Positions 1 to 10,473 of a DNA stretch of 64,000 nucleotides are shown here, piece by piece (within the stretch, counting starts at the first letter, position 1; every line of letters starts with the position of its first letter). Origin of the DNA: Synechococcus sp. MVIR-18-1. GTDB lineage: Bacteria; Cyanobacteriota; Cyanobacteriia; PCC-6307; Cyanobiaceae. The position numbers were made by a program, and so were the translations under genes. Location: contig NZ_CP047942.1 of the NCBI RefSeq assembly GCF_014279835.1, positions 1 through 64,000 on the forward strand, written 5' to 3'. A model generated the notes under the pieces. That model ran no database searches and had not been told where the DNA came from. It saw only the letters and a program-made list of their open reading frames with translations.

Positions 1-15
1 GAGCTTCTTTCCCCC

Positions 16-24
16 GTTTCCACA
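16..24 (+). other. DnaA-box-like 9-mer upstream of dnaN
   Basis: The 9-mer GTTTCCACA differs at one base from TTTTCCACA, the form of DnaA box common in cyanobacteria. It lies about 150 bases before the dnaN start. In Synechococcus elongatus replication begins near dnaN, so an origin element here is plausible. A single near-match is weak evidence and more boxes would be expected to the left of this window. Confidence 0.3.
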
Positions 25-35
25 GGACCTACTAC

Positions 36-74
36 GGCTGTTTTAGTAGTTCTTTTAAGAGAATAAAAACAGCC
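36..74. repeat. Inverted repeat with AT-rich loop upstream of dnaN
   Basis: GGCTGTTTT at 36-44 pairs with AAAACAGCC at 66-74, giving a perfect 9 bp stem around a 21-base AT-rich loop. No T-run follows on either strand, so it is not a typical intrinsic terminator. It could be an origin-associated structure, a leader hairpin of dnaN, or the end of a gene lying to the left. Confidence 0.45.
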
Positions 75-173
75 CTAAAGCCGGGGAACAAAAAAAAACG
101 TGAAACCATTGCGCTTCTCCCGAGCCTGTGAAATCGTGTGGAGAGATTTGTTTCCGCCGTTGGCTCGGACCTC

Positions 174-1331
174 ATGAAATTGGTCTGTTCTCAGGCAGAA
201 CTCAACACGGCTCTGCAGTTGGTCAGTCGCGCTGTCGCTTCGCGACCAACCCATCCGGTGTTGGCCAATGTTTTGCTCACCGCTGATGCCGGCACGGATC
301 GGCTCAGCCTCACAGGATTCGATCTGAATCTGGGAATTCAGACGTCACTCCCTGCTTCTGTCGACAGCAGTGGAGCAGTAACTTTGCCCGCCCGCTTGCT
401 TGGCGAAATCGTCTCCAAGTTGTCCAGTGATTCGCCGGTGTCGTTGTCCAGTGATGCGGGCGCTGACCAGGTCGAGCTCACCAGCTCCAGCGGCAGCTAT
501 CAAATGCGCGGAATGCCTGCTGATGATTTTCCTGAGCTCCCTCTCGTGGAGAACGGAACAGCCTTGCGCGTGGATCCCGCATCCCTGCTGAAAGCCCTGC
601 GTGCAACGTTGTTTGCCAGTAGTGGTGATGAAGCGAAACAGCTCCTTACAGGAGTCCATCTGCGCTTCAATCAGAAATGTTTGGAGGCCGCATCCACCGA
701 TGGGCATCGCTTGGCGATGTTGACGGTTGAGGACGCTTTGCAGACTGAAATCAGTGCTGATGACGCTGAGACTGAGGAATTAGCTGTCACGCTTCCGGCA
801 CGCTCCCTGCGTGAGGTGGAGCGATTAATGGCGAGCTGGAAAGGAAATGATCCAGTCAGCCTGTTTTGTGAGCGCGGTCAAGTTGTGGTGCTCGCGGCCG
901 ATCAAATGGTGACGAGCCGCACCCTGGAAGGCACCTATCCCAATTACCGCCAGCTGATTCCCGATGGTTTTAGTCGCACGATTGATTTCGATCGGAGGGC
1001 TTTTATTTCCGCCTTGGAACGCATCGCTGTCTTGGCTGACCAACACAACAATGTGGTCCGCATCGCGACTGAGCCAGCCACGGGATTGGTTCAGATCAGT
1101 GCTGATGCCCAAGACGTGGGGAGTGGCTCTGAGTCTTTACCGGCCGACATCAACGGCGAGGCCATGCAAATTGCCTTCAATGTGCGCTACGTCTTGGATG
1201 GCCTCAAAGCCATGGATTGTGATCGCGTCAGGTTGTCTTGCAATGCCCCAACAACGCCGGCGATCCTCACCCCTTCCAATGATGATCCTGGCCTCACCTA
1301 CCTGGTGATGCCGGTTCAGATCCGTTCCTGA
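174..1331 (+). CDS. dnaN: DNA polymerase III subunit beta (sliding clamp)
   Basis: This is the ring-shaped clamp that holds the replicative polymerase on DNA. The 385-residue protein begins MKLVCSQAELNTALQLV and has the family's three-fold repeated clamp architecture; the C-terminus ends in the typical YLVMPVQIRS. An upstream GTG at 138 would add 12 residues (MERFVSAVGSDL) that do not look like a DnaN N-terminus, so the ATG at 174 is preferred. It opens a same-strand run with a PRC-barrel gene, purL and purF, and lies next to a possible origin region at the left edge of the window. Confidence 0.97.
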   Translation: MKLVCSQAELNTALQLVSRAVASRPTHPVLANVLLTADAGTDRLSLTGFDLNLGIQTSLPASVDSSGAVTLPARLLGEIVSKLSSDSPVSLSSDAGADQVELTSSSGSYQMRGMPADDFPELPLVENGTALRVDPASLLKALRATLFASSGDEAKQLLTGVHLRFNQKCLEAASTDGHRLAMLTVEDALQTEISADDAETEELAVTLPARSLREVERLMASWKGNDPVSLFCERGQVVVLAADQMVTSRTLEGTYPNYRQLIPDGFSRTIDFDRRAFISALERIAVLADQHNNVVRIATEPATGLVQISADAQDVGSGSESLPADINGEAMQIAFNVRYVLDGLKAMDCDRVRLSCNAPTTPAILTPSNDDPGLTYLVMPVQIRS

Positions 1332-1347
1332 AACCTTTCACGACGCC

Positions 1348-2148
1348 TTGACTGTTCCGGACCAGCTCCTCTTGAGCGATCTGTTGCACCACCGGGTGCG
1401 CTGTGATCAGGGCCTTGATCATGGGCCAGGGGTCATGGCTTGGATGCACCCGCCTGTGCATCGCCTGCTCGGTTGGGTGAGTCGCCCGTCTGCGTTGCGT
1501 ACGAGCCGAGATGTTTGGCGTCTTGATCAATGTCGTGGATTCGACGATCAACAGGTTTTTGTGAAGGGGGCTCCGGCAGAAGCCGATCAGATCACTTTGG
1601 ATCGGTTGCCAACTCTTTTGGATGCCGACCTTCTCAATGCCGATGGAGAGAGGGTCGGCATCATCGCCGATTTAGCTTTCCTGCCAGCGAGCGGGCAGAT
1701 CAGTCATTACCTCGTGGCACGGAGTGATCCTCGGCTGCCTGGAAGCAGTCGCTGGCGCTTATTGCCGGATCGCATCGTTGACCAACAGCCGGGCTTGGTG
1801 TCGACGGCGATCCATGAACTCGATGATTTGCCTTTAGCGAGGGCCAGTGTTCGGCAGGATTTTCTTCAGCGCTCAAAGCAGTGGAGGGAACAGCTGCAGC
1901 AGTTTGGTGATCGCGCTGGGGAGCGCCTGGAAGGGTGGTTAGAGGAACCGCCTTGGGACGAGCATCCTGCGGCTTCTGACGCTGCATCGTCCTATCCGTC
2001 AGCAGCATCTTCTGCGGTGGACCCACTAGATGACTGGGATGATGGCGATTGGCCCGATGAACCCCAGGTAGAGCGTGGCCGCTCCGTTCGAAAGGATCCG
2101 ATCGATCGAAATGATTGGCCTGATCACGAGGAAGATCCTTGGGTCTGA
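1348..2148 (+). CDS. PRC-barrel domain protein
   Basis: A 266-residue protein with a probable PRC-barrel fold. Two similar halves are visible: residues about 10-70 (LLLSDLLHHRVRC, VMAWMHPPVHRLLGW) and about 80-150, where DADLLNADGERVGIIADLAF is the classic PRC-barrel entry motif. PRC-barrels occur in photosystem reaction-centre subunit H and in RimM. The C-terminal third (about 200-266) is low-complexity, acidic and tryptophan-rich (DDWDDGDWPDEP). Translation appears to start at a TTG, 16 bases after dnaN, and purL follows after 36 bases. The dnaN-PRC-purL order is, as far as I recall, usual in picocyanobacteria. The actual function is unknown. Confidence 0.8.
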   Translation: MTVPDQLLLSDLLHHRVRCDQGLDHGPGVMAWMHPPVHRLLGWVSRPSALRTSRDVWRLDQCRGFDDQQVFVKGAPAEADQITLDRLPTLLDADLLNADGERVGIIADLAFLPASGQISHYLVARSDPRLPGSSRWRLLPDRIVDQQPGLVSTAIHELDDLPLARASVRQDFLQRSKQWREQLQQFGDRAGERLEGWLEEPPWDEHPAASDAASSYPSAASSAVDPLDDWDDGDWPDEPQVERGRSVRKDPIDRNDWPDHEEDPWV

Positions 2149-2184
2149 TCGTCGGCAACACTGGGTACAGATAAGTCAGCGGTT

Positions 2185-4518
2185 GTGACCCAGTCCTCTC
2201 ATGCGGTTGCGGCATTTGATCTTGGGGCAGCTCTGCGCCAGGAAGGGCTCACCGAAACGGATTACAGCGAAATTCAGCGTCGTCTCGGACGGGATCCCAA
2301 CCGCGCTGAGTTGGGCATGTTTGGTGTGATGTGGTCGGAGCATTGCTGCTACCGCAATTCCAGACCCTTGTTAAGTGGTTTTCCAACGGAAGGCCCACGC
2401 ATTCTCGTGGGTCCTGGAGAGAACGCTGGCGTGGTGGACCTGGGTGAAGGTCACCGCTTGGCGTTCAAAATTGAAAGTCATAACCACCCTTCAGCTGTTG
2501 AGCCTTTTCAGGGCGCTGCCACTGGGGTGGGTGGAATTTTGCGCGACATTTTCACGATGGGCGCCAGGCCGATTGCGTTGCTGAATGCCCTGCGTTTTGG
2601 ACCGTTGGAAGAACCAGCAACCCGTGGTTTGGTGGAAGGGGTTGTGGCTGGTATCGCCCATTACGGCAATTGCGTTGGTGTGCCCACCGTGGGTGGAGAG
2701 GTGGCATTCGATCCGTCGTATCAGGGCAATCCCCTGGTGAACGCCATGGCCTTGGGCCTGATGGAAACGGATGACATCGTCCGTTCTGGAGCCGCTGGTG
2801 TGGGCAATCCGGTGGTGTACGTGGGAAGCACCACGGGCCGGGATGGTATGGGAGGCGCCAGTTTTGCGAGCGCTGAGCTCAGTGCGGATTCACTGGATGA
2901 CCGGCCTGCCGTGCAGGTTGGAGATCCGTTTCTCGAGAAGGGCTTGATTGAGGCTTGCTTGGAAGCCTTTCAGAGCGGTGATGTCGTTGCCGCTCAGGAT
3001 ATGGGTGCAGCGGGTCTCACCTGTAGTTGTTCGGAGATGGCAGCGAAGGGAGATGTGGGCGTTGAGTTGGACCTCGATCGGGTGCCCGCAAGGGAACACG
3101 GCATGACCGCCTACGAATTCCTGCTTTCGGAATCCCAAGAGCGCATGTTGTTTGTTGTGCGTTCTGGTCGGGAGGAGCAGTTGATGCAGCGTTTCCGGCG
3201 TTGGGGACTTCAAGCGGCCGTTGTCGGTCGCGTTTTGGAGGAGCCAGTGGTGAGGGTGTTGCAACACGGTGCGGTGGCAGCAGAAGTACCGGCCCGTGCC
3301 TTGGCAGAAGACACCCCGATCAACCAGCACGAGCTTCTCTCTGAGCCACCAGAGGATATCCAGACGCATTGGACCTGGCGTGAATCAGATCTTCCTCGTC
3401 CAGCCTCCGATCGCGATTGGAATGCGGATCTGTTGCGTTTGCTTGATGACCCCACGATTGCCAGCAAGCGCTGGATCTATCGCCAATACGACCAGCAGGT
3501 GTTGGCCAATACGGTGATTCGAGCCGGTGGCGCCGATGCTGCAGTGATTCGTCTTCGTCCGCAACAGGGTGATGCGTCGCTGCAACCAACTCAGCGTGGC
3601 GTTGCGGCCACCGTGGATTGTCCCAATCGCTGGGTGGCGCTTGACCCAGAGCGGGGAGCGATCGCAGCGGTGGCAGAGGCAGCCCGCAATCTCAGCTGTG
3701 TTGGAGCCCAGCCGATCGCTGTGACCGACAACCTGAACTTCCCGTCTCCAGAAACCCCCAAGGGGTATTGGCAATTGGCGATGGCATGCCGCGGCCTATC
3801 CCATGCCTGTCGCGTCTTGGGCACCCCTGTGACCGGTGGCAACGTCTCTTTGTACAACGAAACCAGGGCAGATGATGGAAGCCTTCAGCCCATTCATCCC
3901 ACGCCTGTCGTGGGCATGGTGGGACTGGTGGAAGATCTTGATCGCTGCGGAGGTTTGGCTTGGCGACAACCTGGTGATCTTGTGGTGTTGCTTGGGGTCT
4001 CCACCGACGAGGAGGGGAATGAAGGCCTTGGCTTGGCAGGCAGCAGCTATCAGGGAGTTGTTCATGGGTTGCTGACTGGCCGGCCTCCGAATGTGGATCT
4101 GGAGTTGGAGGGTCAAGTTCAAGCCTTGGTCCGTCAGGCGTTTTCGCAGGGTGTGTTGGCTTCAGCTCATGACAGCAGTGATGGTGGTTTGGCCATAGCG
4201 CTTGCGGAAAGTGCCCTGGCCTCTGGCCTTGGTGTTGATCTCAACCTGCCGCATGGGTCTGCTCGCCTGGATCGTGTTTTGTTTGCTGAGGGTGGTGCAC
4301 GCATCGTTGTTTCGGTTCGTTCAGAACAGCGCAGTGCTTGGCAAGCCTTAGTGGCCTCGCAAGAGCATCAACGTGTTCCTGTGACAGAGCTTGGAACTGT
4401 TGCCGACCATGGTTGTTTCCGTTTAGCAGTGGGAAAATTGCCAGTGATTGATCTTTCTGTTGAGACGCTGCGAGAGCAATACGAACAAGCAGTTCCCCGT
4501 CGCCTCGGAGCGGTTTGA
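2185..4518 (+). CDS. purL: Phosphoribosylformylglycinamidine synthase subunit PurL
   Basis: Converts FGAR, ATP and glutamine-derived ammonia to FGAM in purine synthesis. At 777 residues it is the 'small' PurL type that works with separate PurQ and PurS subunits, which are not in this window. Visible motifs include [15 protein letters not shown] near the N-terminus, the AIR-synthase-like metal and ATP site [18 protein letters not shown], and a second half with [11 protein letters not shown] and [15 protein letters not shown]. The start is a GTG at 2185. Its TGA overlaps the purF ATG by one base, so the two are probably translationally coupled. Confidence 0.96.
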   Translation: MTQSSHAVAAFDLGAALRQEGLTETDYSEIQRRLGRDPNRAELGMFGVMWSEHCCYRNSRPLLSGFPTEGPRILVGPGENAGVVDLGEGHRLAFKIESHNHPSAVEPFQGAATGVGGILRDIFTMGARPIALLNALRFGPLEEPATRGLVEGVVAGIAHYGNCVGVPTVGGEVAFDPSYQGNPLVNAMALGLMETDDIVRSGAAGVGNPVVYVGSTTGRDGMGGASFASAELSADSLDDRPAVQVGDPFLEKGLIEACLEAFQSGDVVAAQDMGAAGLTCSCSEMAAKGDVGVELDLDRVPAREHGMTAYEFLLSESQERMLFVVRSGREEQLMQRFRRWGLQAAVVGRVLEEPVVRVLQHGAVAAEVPARALAEDTPINQHELLSEPPEDIQTHWTWRESDLPRPASDRDWNADLLRLLDDPTIASKRWIYRQYDQQVLANTVIRAGGADAAVIRLRPQQGDASLQPTQRGVAATVDCPNRWVALDPERGAIAAVAEAARNLSCVGAQPIAVTDNLNFPSPETPKGYWQLAMACRGLSHACRVLGTPVTGGNVSLYNETRADDGSLQPIHPTPVVGMVGLVEDLDRCGGLAWRQPGDLVVLLGVSTDEEGNEGLGLAGSSYQGVVHGLLTGRPPNVDLELEGQVQALVRQAFSQGVLASAHDSSDGGLAIALAESALASGLGVDLNLPHGSARLDRVLFAEGGARIVVSVRSEQRSAWQALVASQEHQRVPVTELGTVADHGCFRLAVGKLPVIDLSVETLREQYEQAVPRRLGAV

Positions 4519-6023
4519 TGCAGAATCTTGAGACCCATCCGAAGTCGAGGCGACCGGTGCATCAGCTCGAGCTAGAGCGTCCCGATCGCATGGAAGAAGC
4601 CTGCGGTGTGTTTGCTGTTCAGGCCCTAGAGCAGCCGGTGGCCAACCTCGTTTATTTCGGTCTATACGCCCTGCAGCATCGCGGCCAGGAATCTGCTGGC
4701 ATTGCTGTTTTCAACAACGGAAAGGTCAGGCTCCACAAGGACATGGGCTTGGTCAGCCAGGTGTTTGATCAGGATGTGCTCGAGCGCATGCCTGGTGCTC
4801 TAGCCGTTGGCCATAACCGTTATTCCACCACCGGGAGTAGCAAGGTTTGCAATGCCCAGCCCGTGGTCCTGATGACCCGTCTCGGTCCCTTCGCGCTGGC
4901 GCATAACGGCAATCTTGTGAATGCAGCAGAGCTGCGAGCTCAGGTGGATGACGGTGAGGTGGAGTTCACCTCCACCACGGATTCGGAGTTGATCGCTTAC
5001 GCGGTTCAGCAAGCTGTGGATGGGGGCTTGGATTGGACAGAGGGGATTAAGGCGGCCGAATCCCAGTGCCAAGGAGCTTTCAGCTTGGTGATTGGAACGT
5101 CAGATGCCCTGTACGGCTTGCGTGATGGCTATGGGATTCGGCCGCTGGTGTATGGCTACCTCGGTGATCAAGACCGTGGGCATTGGGTTCTCAGTAGCGA
5201 AACCTGTGGGCTCGACATCATTGGTTCGCCGTTCGTCGCGGATGTGGAACCTGGCGAATTAGTGGTGTTTCGTTGCGGGGACCCCACACCAGAACGTCAT
5301 CGCTGGATTGAACCCACCACACGGATGTGCGTGTTTGAAATGATCTATTTCGCTCGCCCCGACAGTCGTTTCTTTGGTGAATCGCTCTACAGCTATCGAC
5401 AGCGCATCGGCCAGATCTTGGCCCGTGAATCGGCAGTTGAGGCGGATCTCGTGATCGGTGTCCCTGATTCCGGAATTCCAGCTGCGATCGGTTATTCCCA
5501 AAGCAGTGGCATTCCCTATGCCGATGGACTGATTAAAAATCGCTATGTCGGCCGAACCTTCATCCAGCCGACCCAAGCGATGCGTGAAGCCGGGATTCGC
5601 GTGAAGCTCAACCCACTTCCAGATGTTTTAAATGGCAAACGGGTTGTGGTAATTGATGATTCGATTGTTCGTGGAACGACCAGTAAAAAATTGGTTCAGG
5701 CCCTCCGTGATGCAGGCGCCATTGAAGTGCACATGCGCATTAGTTCCCCACCGGTGACCCATCCCTGTTTTTACGGCATCGACACCGATACGCAGGATCA
5801 GCTGATCGCTGCTCGACTCACGCTTAAAGAGATCGAGGAGCACCTCAAGGTGGATTCCTTGGCCTATCTCAGCAAAGAAGGAATGGTGGAAGCGGCGCAC
5901 GCGCAGTCGGAACATTTCTGTACCGCTTGCTTCGATGGGAACTATCCGGTTCCGATGGATGCTTCGATCAAAGCGAGCAAATTAATGCTTGAACCAGCAG
6001 GGGTGGCAGCAACGAATCTCTGA
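4518..6023 (+). CDS. purF: Amidophosphoribosyltransferase
   Basis: Catalyses the first committed step of purine synthesis (PRPP + Gln to phosphoribosylamine). The 501-residue protein has a 28-residue N-terminal stretch ending in RMEEA before the glutaminase nucleophile Cys29 (ACGVFAVQ), consistent with a cleaved propeptide. It also has the PRPP-binding signature VVVIDDSIVRGTTSKK. Cysteines in RMCVFEMIYFARPDS, THPCFYGID and HFCTACF match the four ligands of the [4Fe-4S] cluster of Bacillus-type PurF. The ATG at 4518 is preferred over the TTG at 4515. The gene ends directly against the convergent gyrase-type gene, with the two stop codons abutting at 6023/6024. Confidence 0.96.
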   Translation: MQNLETHPKSRRPVHQLELERPDRMEEACGVFAVQALEQPVANLVYFGLYALQHRGQESAGIAVFNNGKVRLHKDMGLVSQVFDQDVLERMPGALAVGHNRYSTTGSSKVCNAQPVVLMTRLGPFALAHNGNLVNAAELRAQVDDGEVEFTSTTDSELIAYAVQQAVDGGLDWTEGIKAAESQCQGAFSLVIGTSDALYGLRDGYGIRPLVYGYLGDQDRGHWVLSSETCGLDIIGSPFVADVEPGELVVFRCGDPTPERHRWIEPTTRMCVFEMIYFARPDSRFFGESLYSYRQRIGQILARESAVEADLVIGVPDSGIPAAIGYSQSSGIPYADGLIKNRYVGRTFIQPTQAMREAGIRVKLNPLPDVLNGKRVVVIDDSIVRGTTSKKLVQALRDAGAIEVHMRISSPPVTHPCFYGIDTDTQDQLIAARLTLKEIEEHLKVDSLAYLSKEGMVEAAHAQSEHFCTACFDGNYPVPMDASIKASKLMLEPAGVAATNL

Positions 6024-8486
6024 TCAGCTGATTAAGGGCACCAATCGCAGGATTGATTCGTTGTCTTTGAGCGTGAGCTGATTCTCCTCGTTTACTTTCA
6101 GTCGTCCGTGGCGACCGTTTGATGTCACCACACCAATCAGGGAATCAGCGAGGCAAGCCGCCGCAATCCGTTCCGTTCCACTGCTGGATTCTGAATTCAG
6201 TTCCCAGCCGATTTCACCGAGATCGCCCCGTTTGCAATGCCGGATCGTCGTGAGTTCCAACCAGTGCAGACGACCTGTTTGGCTCGCGAGCAAGATGCTT
6301 GTAGGACGTTCAGCGTGCCCTGCGATTGCGGTGACCAGTTGTTCGCCAGGGAGTAGACGCATGGTGATCGGTCCTTGGGCCAGCTTGCCCATCAACGGCA
6401 GATTGGTTTCTCCTGCTTGCAGACGAAGAACCCTGCCGATATCGCTGATGAGGACCACATCAGCGCCGTCTTGACAGATCAAGGCCGCTTTTAGGCTCAC
6501 GCCTTCCTTCAGTTTTAAAACGGTGGCAGCTCGCCCCGACAATTCCTGAATGTCCTTGAGAGGGAGCCGTTTGAAGCGGCCATCACTGGTCAGCAGGCCC
6601 AGGGATTTCGTTTCATTGGCGTTGACATCCTCCGGATTGGGCAAAGGCAAGAGGGACACCACCTCATCGCCTTCAAGGGCTGTGGGTAGGAATCTCTCCA
6701 GGGTTCCTTGTTGCTGCCCTGCAAATTCCCAGCGCACAAGTGCGACACGACCGCTCATGGTTACGGCCAACAGCCGCGGCGGCGGCTGGATTGGCAGGCT
6801 AATCAGGGCTGGAGATGGTTCATCTCCCATCGGAACTGGATCGTTGAGATGCAGGCGTCCCAGCAGCTGAGGACTCACGATTTTCACTTGACCATCGTCT
6901 TGAATCAGCAGTCTTGAATCGCTAGGGAGGGCATCTAGGGCCTGGCGCCTCTGTAATTCGGCATTGGGCCTTTGGCTGGCGGCCCGCTCGGCAAGCAGGT
7001 GGTCACCACCTTCCACCAGTCGGGTGCGTCTCGGCGTTGCAAAGCGTTTTTTCAGTTGGCGCAGTTCTTCGATCAGGGCATCAAGCAATTGGTCGCGGTT
7101 TTCCAGCAGCAGGGTGAGTCGCTGTCTTTCCTTGCGAAGATCATCTGCCTCCTTACGCAGGCTTTCCTGTTCCAAGCCTGTGAGCCTGCGCAATGGCATG
7201 GCCAATACGGCATCAGCTTGCCGTTCGCTCAGATCGAAATGCACCATCAAGCTCGCCCGTGCCTTGGCGGCATCTCTGGCTTCTTGGATCATGGCGATCA
7301 CCTGTTGTAGTGATGCCAGGGCGGTGGTCAGGCCCTCTACCACTTCAAGACGATCTTCTGTTTTGCGCAGCGCATGGTTGGTACGCCGAATGATCGTGAG
7401 CTCTCTGTAATCCAGGAAGGTTTGGAGGAGCTGCCGCAGCGTTAGTTGCTGGGGTCTGCCATCGACCAGGGCCAGCAGGATTGCGCCGAAGTTGCTTTGC
7501 AGTGACGTGCGCCGTTGCAAGTCGGTCAGCACCGTTTCTGGATCGGCATCACGCCGGAGCTCCACCACCACGCGCATCCCCTCACGGTCACTTTCATCAC
7601 GGATATCGGCAATGCCACCAATTTTTCCGTCGTTGACGTACTCAGCCAGTTTTTCAATCCAGCCGGCCTTACTCAGCTGGTAGGGGAGCTCGGTCACGAT
7701 CACAGCGTTTCGCCGATGCTTTCCTTTGCCGGGATGCACCTCCTCAACATGGGCCACGCCACGCATGGGAATGCTGCCTCGGCCTCGTAAATACGTTTCG
7801 CGGACGCCGCTTCCCAGAAGCACTTCTCCGCCGGTGGGGAAATCGGGTCCAGGGATCAGTTTTAAGACGTCCTCTTCGCTTAGATCGGGGTTTTGAACCA
7901 GTGCAATCAGACCATCCACCACCTCGCCGAGGTTGTGGGGAGGGATGCTCGTGGCCATGCCAACAGCGATGCCCGAGCAGCCATTGAGCAGTAAAAACGG
8001 AAGCTGGGCGGGAAGAACCGTGGGTTCCTGTTGGGACCCATCAAAGTTGGAGGCAAAATCGACGGTGTCGTCGCCGATTTCATCGAGTAAGCCCTCGTGG
8101 GAGATCCGCGCTAGTCGCGTCTCGGTGTAACGCATGGCCGCCGGCGGATCGTCATCCACCGAGCCAAAGTTGCCGTGACCATCGAGTAAAGGGTGACGGC
8201 TGGAAAAGGTTTGAACCAAACGCACTAGGGCGTCATAAACCGCTTGATCACCATGAGGGTGGTACTTACCAAGCACGTCCCCTACAACGCGGGCACATTT
8301 CCGATAGGGGCGGTCTGGGGTCAGCCCCAGTTCATGCATCGCAAAAAGAATTCGGCGTTGGACGGGTTTCAGTCCATCACGCACATCAGGGAGCGCTCGG
8401 CCCACGATCACGCTCATCGCGTATTCGAGATATGAGCGCTGCATCTCGTGATGCAGGGCGATCGATTGAACGCGCTCCTCGGCCAT
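6024..8486 (-). CDS. Type IIA topoisomerase subunit A (GyrA/ParC family)
   Basis: An 820-residue DNA-cleaving subunit. The N-terminal winged-helix/tower part is very well conserved ([35 protein letters not shown]) and the catalytic tyrosine is Tyr120 in [10 protein letters not shown]. The C-terminal beta-pinwheel (about 510-820) has the repeated blades of the family but I see no canonical QRRGGKG GyrA-box, the motif gyrase needs to wrap DNA. That favours a topoisomerase IV-like (ParC) role or a second GyrA paralogue. Its GyrB/ParE partner is not in the window. A TPR gene and queG lie upstream on the same strand. Confidence 0.93.
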   Translation of the reverse strand: MAEERVQSIALHHEMQRSYLEYAMSVIVGRALPDVRDGLKPVQRRILFAMHELGLTPDRPYRKCARVVGDVLGKYHPHGDQAVYDALVRLVQTFSSRHPLLDGHGNFGSVDDDPPAAMRYTETRLARISHEGLLDEIGDDTVDFASNFDGSQQEPTVLPAQLPFLLLNGCSGIAVGMATSIPPHNLGEVVDGLIALVQNPDLSEEDVLKLIPGPDFPTGGEVLLGSGVRETYLRGRGSIPMRGVAHVEEVHPGKGKHRRNAVIVTELPYQLSKAGWIEKLAEYVNDGKIGGIADIRDESDREGMRVVVELRRDADPETVLTDLQRRTSLQSNFGAILLALVDGRPQQLTLRQLLQTFLDYRELTIIRRTNHALRKTEDRLEVVEGLTTALASLQQVIAMIQEARDAAKARASLMVHFDLSERQADAVLAMPLRRLTGLEQESLRKEADDLRKERQRLTLLLENRDQLLDALIEELRQLKKRFATPRRTRLVEGGDHLLAERAASQRPNAELQRRQALDALPSDSRLLIQDDGQVKIVSPQLLGRLHLNDPVPMGDEPSPALISLPIQPPPRLLAVTMSGRVALVRWEFAGQQQGTLERFLPTALEGDEVVSLLPLPNPEDVNANETKSLGLLTSDGRFKRLPLKDIQELSGRAATVLKLKEGVSLKAALICQDGADVVLISDIGRVLRLQAGETNLPLMGKLAQGPITMRLLPGEQLVTAIAGHAERPTSILLASQTGRLHWLELTTIRHCKRGDLGEIGWELNSESSSGTERIAAACLADSLIGVVTSNGRHGRLKVNEENQLTLKDNESILRLVPLIS

Positions 8487-8555
8487 CCTGCAGGGAAATA
8501 AGAGGGCAGTCGGGTGTCAGCCTACAGATCTTCTACTGCTTGACCAGAGTTTTGG

Positions 8556-9455
8556 TTAATTAGCGCTTTTTGGATCTGCATTCGCTTCAGCACGTTCGAC
8601 GGCGTTTTGAAGGCTCGGATTCTTGAAAAGCTCAGCTGTCGCTCGGCGTAATTTCAAGCCCCAAAGTTGTTTTTTTTGGTGGCCAGGCAGCACGTAATTT
8701 GGAGATTCAGCAAGAGCTTTTTGAGCGAGCTTCAACGATTCCTGATCACCAGGATTCACTTTGTTCAATGCGGAAGCAAGGGCCAGCATCGGCTCTGGGT
8801 TGGCATTGATCGCTAAGACGGAACGCCAGCGGCGAATGGCTTCCTTGGTGTTTCCCATTTCAAACAACACCAGGCTTTGGTTGTTTAAGGCTTCCCAAAA
8901 ACTGGGCTTAATCGCTGTTGCGCGTTCAAAAGCTTTGAGGGCCCGCTTTTGATCGGATTGCATCACCCTGGCGTTGCCAAGATCGAAGTAGGCCGTTGCG
9001 TTTTTTGGATCCAGACTGAGTCCGCGATCCAACAGGGGGATGGCGTCGTCCGGTCGGTTGTCACGCAACGCTAAAGATGCTTCTGCGAACCAAAGCCCTG
9101 CATTATTTGGGTTGAGTGATTTCGCTCTGGCCAGGGATCCGGCTGCGTCATCGATTTGTTCGCTACGGAGTTGGGCCTCAGCCAACACAGACCAGAGCCG
9201 TTCATCGTTGGGTTGTAAGCGCACGGCTAGAGCGGCTAAGCGGGCGGCTTCTTTGGGTTGTCCAAGCCTTAGCAATTGCGCTGCAGTGCGACCGATGCCG
9301 ATCCCAGCCCCCTCTAACTCTTGGCTGCTGGGCGTGAAGACATAGGGGATGAGGGCTTTGGCTGGTTCAGCGCTGCACAGACCGATCGCGCTCATCAGAG
9401 CGGCTAACGCCCAAGCTTTATTGAAAAATTGGCTTGAACGCCGATGGGATCCCAT
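8556..9455 (-). CDS. TPR-repeat protein with signal peptide
   Basis: A 299-residue protein with an N-terminal signal-like segment (FNKAWALAALMSAIGLCSAEPAKA), so it is probably exported or membrane-anchored. From about residue 55 to 230 it carries at least five tetratricopeptide repeats (for example LWSVLAEAQLRSEQIDDAAG, AYFDLGNARVMQSDQKRALK). TPRs make scaffolds for protein complexes; the partner is unknown. The ATG at 9455 overlaps the queG stop by one base; an adjacent in-frame GTG at 9458 would add one residue. Coupling to queG is likely, though a functional link to tRNA modification is not implied. Confidence 0.85.
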   Translation of the reverse strand: MGSHRRSSQFFNKAWALAALMSAIGLCSAEPAKALIPYVFTPSSQELEGAGIGIGRTAAQLLRLGQPKEAARLAALAVRLQPNDERLWSVLAEAQLRSEQIDDAAGSLARAKSLNPNNAGLWFAEASLALRDNRPDDAIPLLDRGLSLDPKNATAYFDLGNARVMQSDQKRALKAFERATAIKPSFWEALNNQSLVLFEMGNTKEAIRRWRSVLAINANPEPMLALASALNKVNPGDQESLKLAQKALAESPNYVLPGHQKKQLWGLKLRRATAELFKNPSLQNAVERAEANADPKSAN

Positions 9456-10432
9456 CACCGAATCTCAGATGAAAACAGGGTAGGTGGATCTACTGACTTT
9501 GCTGAAGCGGCATTGCGTCGCCACATCCAAGGTTTGATGCGTCTGAGTGCGGATCCGCGCAACTTCTGATCCCAGGTTGCCGGATCCCATTGTTCAACCT
9601 GCGCAGCGCTTAGATCTAAGACCCAGGGACGGGGCTGGACCTCTGGATCTTGACTCGATGGAAGCTCCTTTTGATTGAACGGACAGACGTCCTGGCAAAT
9701 ATCACAGCCAGCGACCCATGGACCCATCCCAGTCTTAATCAGTTCTGGAAGCTGCTCCTCTCGGTTTTCAATCGTGTGATACGCGATGCATCGCCGTGAA
9801 TCAACGACGAACGGTTCCCGTATGGCGTCGGTGGGGCATGCGTCCATGCACGCTCTGCAGCGGCCGCAGCGAGCTTGCGCTGGCTGATCCGCCACTAAAT
9901 CTTCTGTGCTGAGCAGGTGGCCGATCACCATCCACGACCCTCGCTGCCGATGAATCACGTTGCTGTGTTTGCCAATCCATCCCAGACCTGCCTCTTCCGC
10001 CCATGCCTTATCCAGTAGGGGTTCGGCATCCACGCAAACCCGCCAGCGCGATTCGGGCCTTTGTGTTTCAAGCCAGCGGCCAACGCGGCGCAGCCTTTGG
10101 TTGACGACGCGGTGATAGTCACGCCCCCACGCATAGCGAGCAATCGCAAGGCTGTTGGGTTGGCGCGAGTCGGAGACGTAGTAATTCAGCCCAACGGCAA
10201 GCAGGCTGCGCGCTCCATCGAGAAGTGTTCTTGCGTCAAGTCTTCGTGGAGCAGCCATCCAGCCCATCTCCGCTTGAAAACCAGCGTCAAGCCAGCGCTG
10301 TAAAGCTGCTGTTCGCATCTGCAACCTTGAACTTCCCGGCAGACAGGCGATTCCTACAGGATCGAATCCTTCCTGGCGGGCACGTTCCTTGAGATCTGCA
10401 CTGAGTTCTGGTTGTCCAGCGGAGGACGTCAC
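9455..10432 (-). CDS. queG: Epoxyqueuosine reductase QueG
   Basis: Carries out the last step of queuosine synthesis, reducing epoxyqueuosine in the tRNA wobble position with a cobalamin cofactor and two [4Fe-4S] clusters. The 325-residue protein shows the two ferredoxin-like motifs CGRCRACMDACPTDAI and CDICQDVCPFNQ, plus ARYAWGRDYHRVVNQRLRR and AWAEEAGLGWIGKHSNVI typical of the family. Translation starts at GTG 10432. It is divergent from the HpsJ-like gene across 41 bases that must hold both promoters. The need for a cobalamin cofactor fits with cbiD elsewhere in the window. Confidence 0.95.
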   Translation of the reverse strand: MTSSAGQPELSADLKERARQEGFDPVGIACLPGSSRLQMRTAALQRWLDAGFQAEMGWMAAPRRLDARTLLDGARSLLAVGLNYYVSDSRQPNSLAIARYAWGRDYHRVVNQRLRRVGRWLETQRPESRWRVCVDAEPLLDKAWAEEAGLGWIGKHSNVIHRQRGSWMVIGHLLSTEDLVADQPAQARCGRCRACMDACPTDAIREPFVVDSRRCIAYHTIENREEQLPELIKTGMGPWVAGCDICQDVCPFNQKELPSSQDPEVQPRPWVLDLSAAQVEQWDPATWDQKLRGSALRRIKPWMWRRNAASAKSVDPPTLFSSEIR

Positions 10433-10473
10433 GGAAACGGGTCGTAAAATTAAATACCTTTAAACATCCTTAC

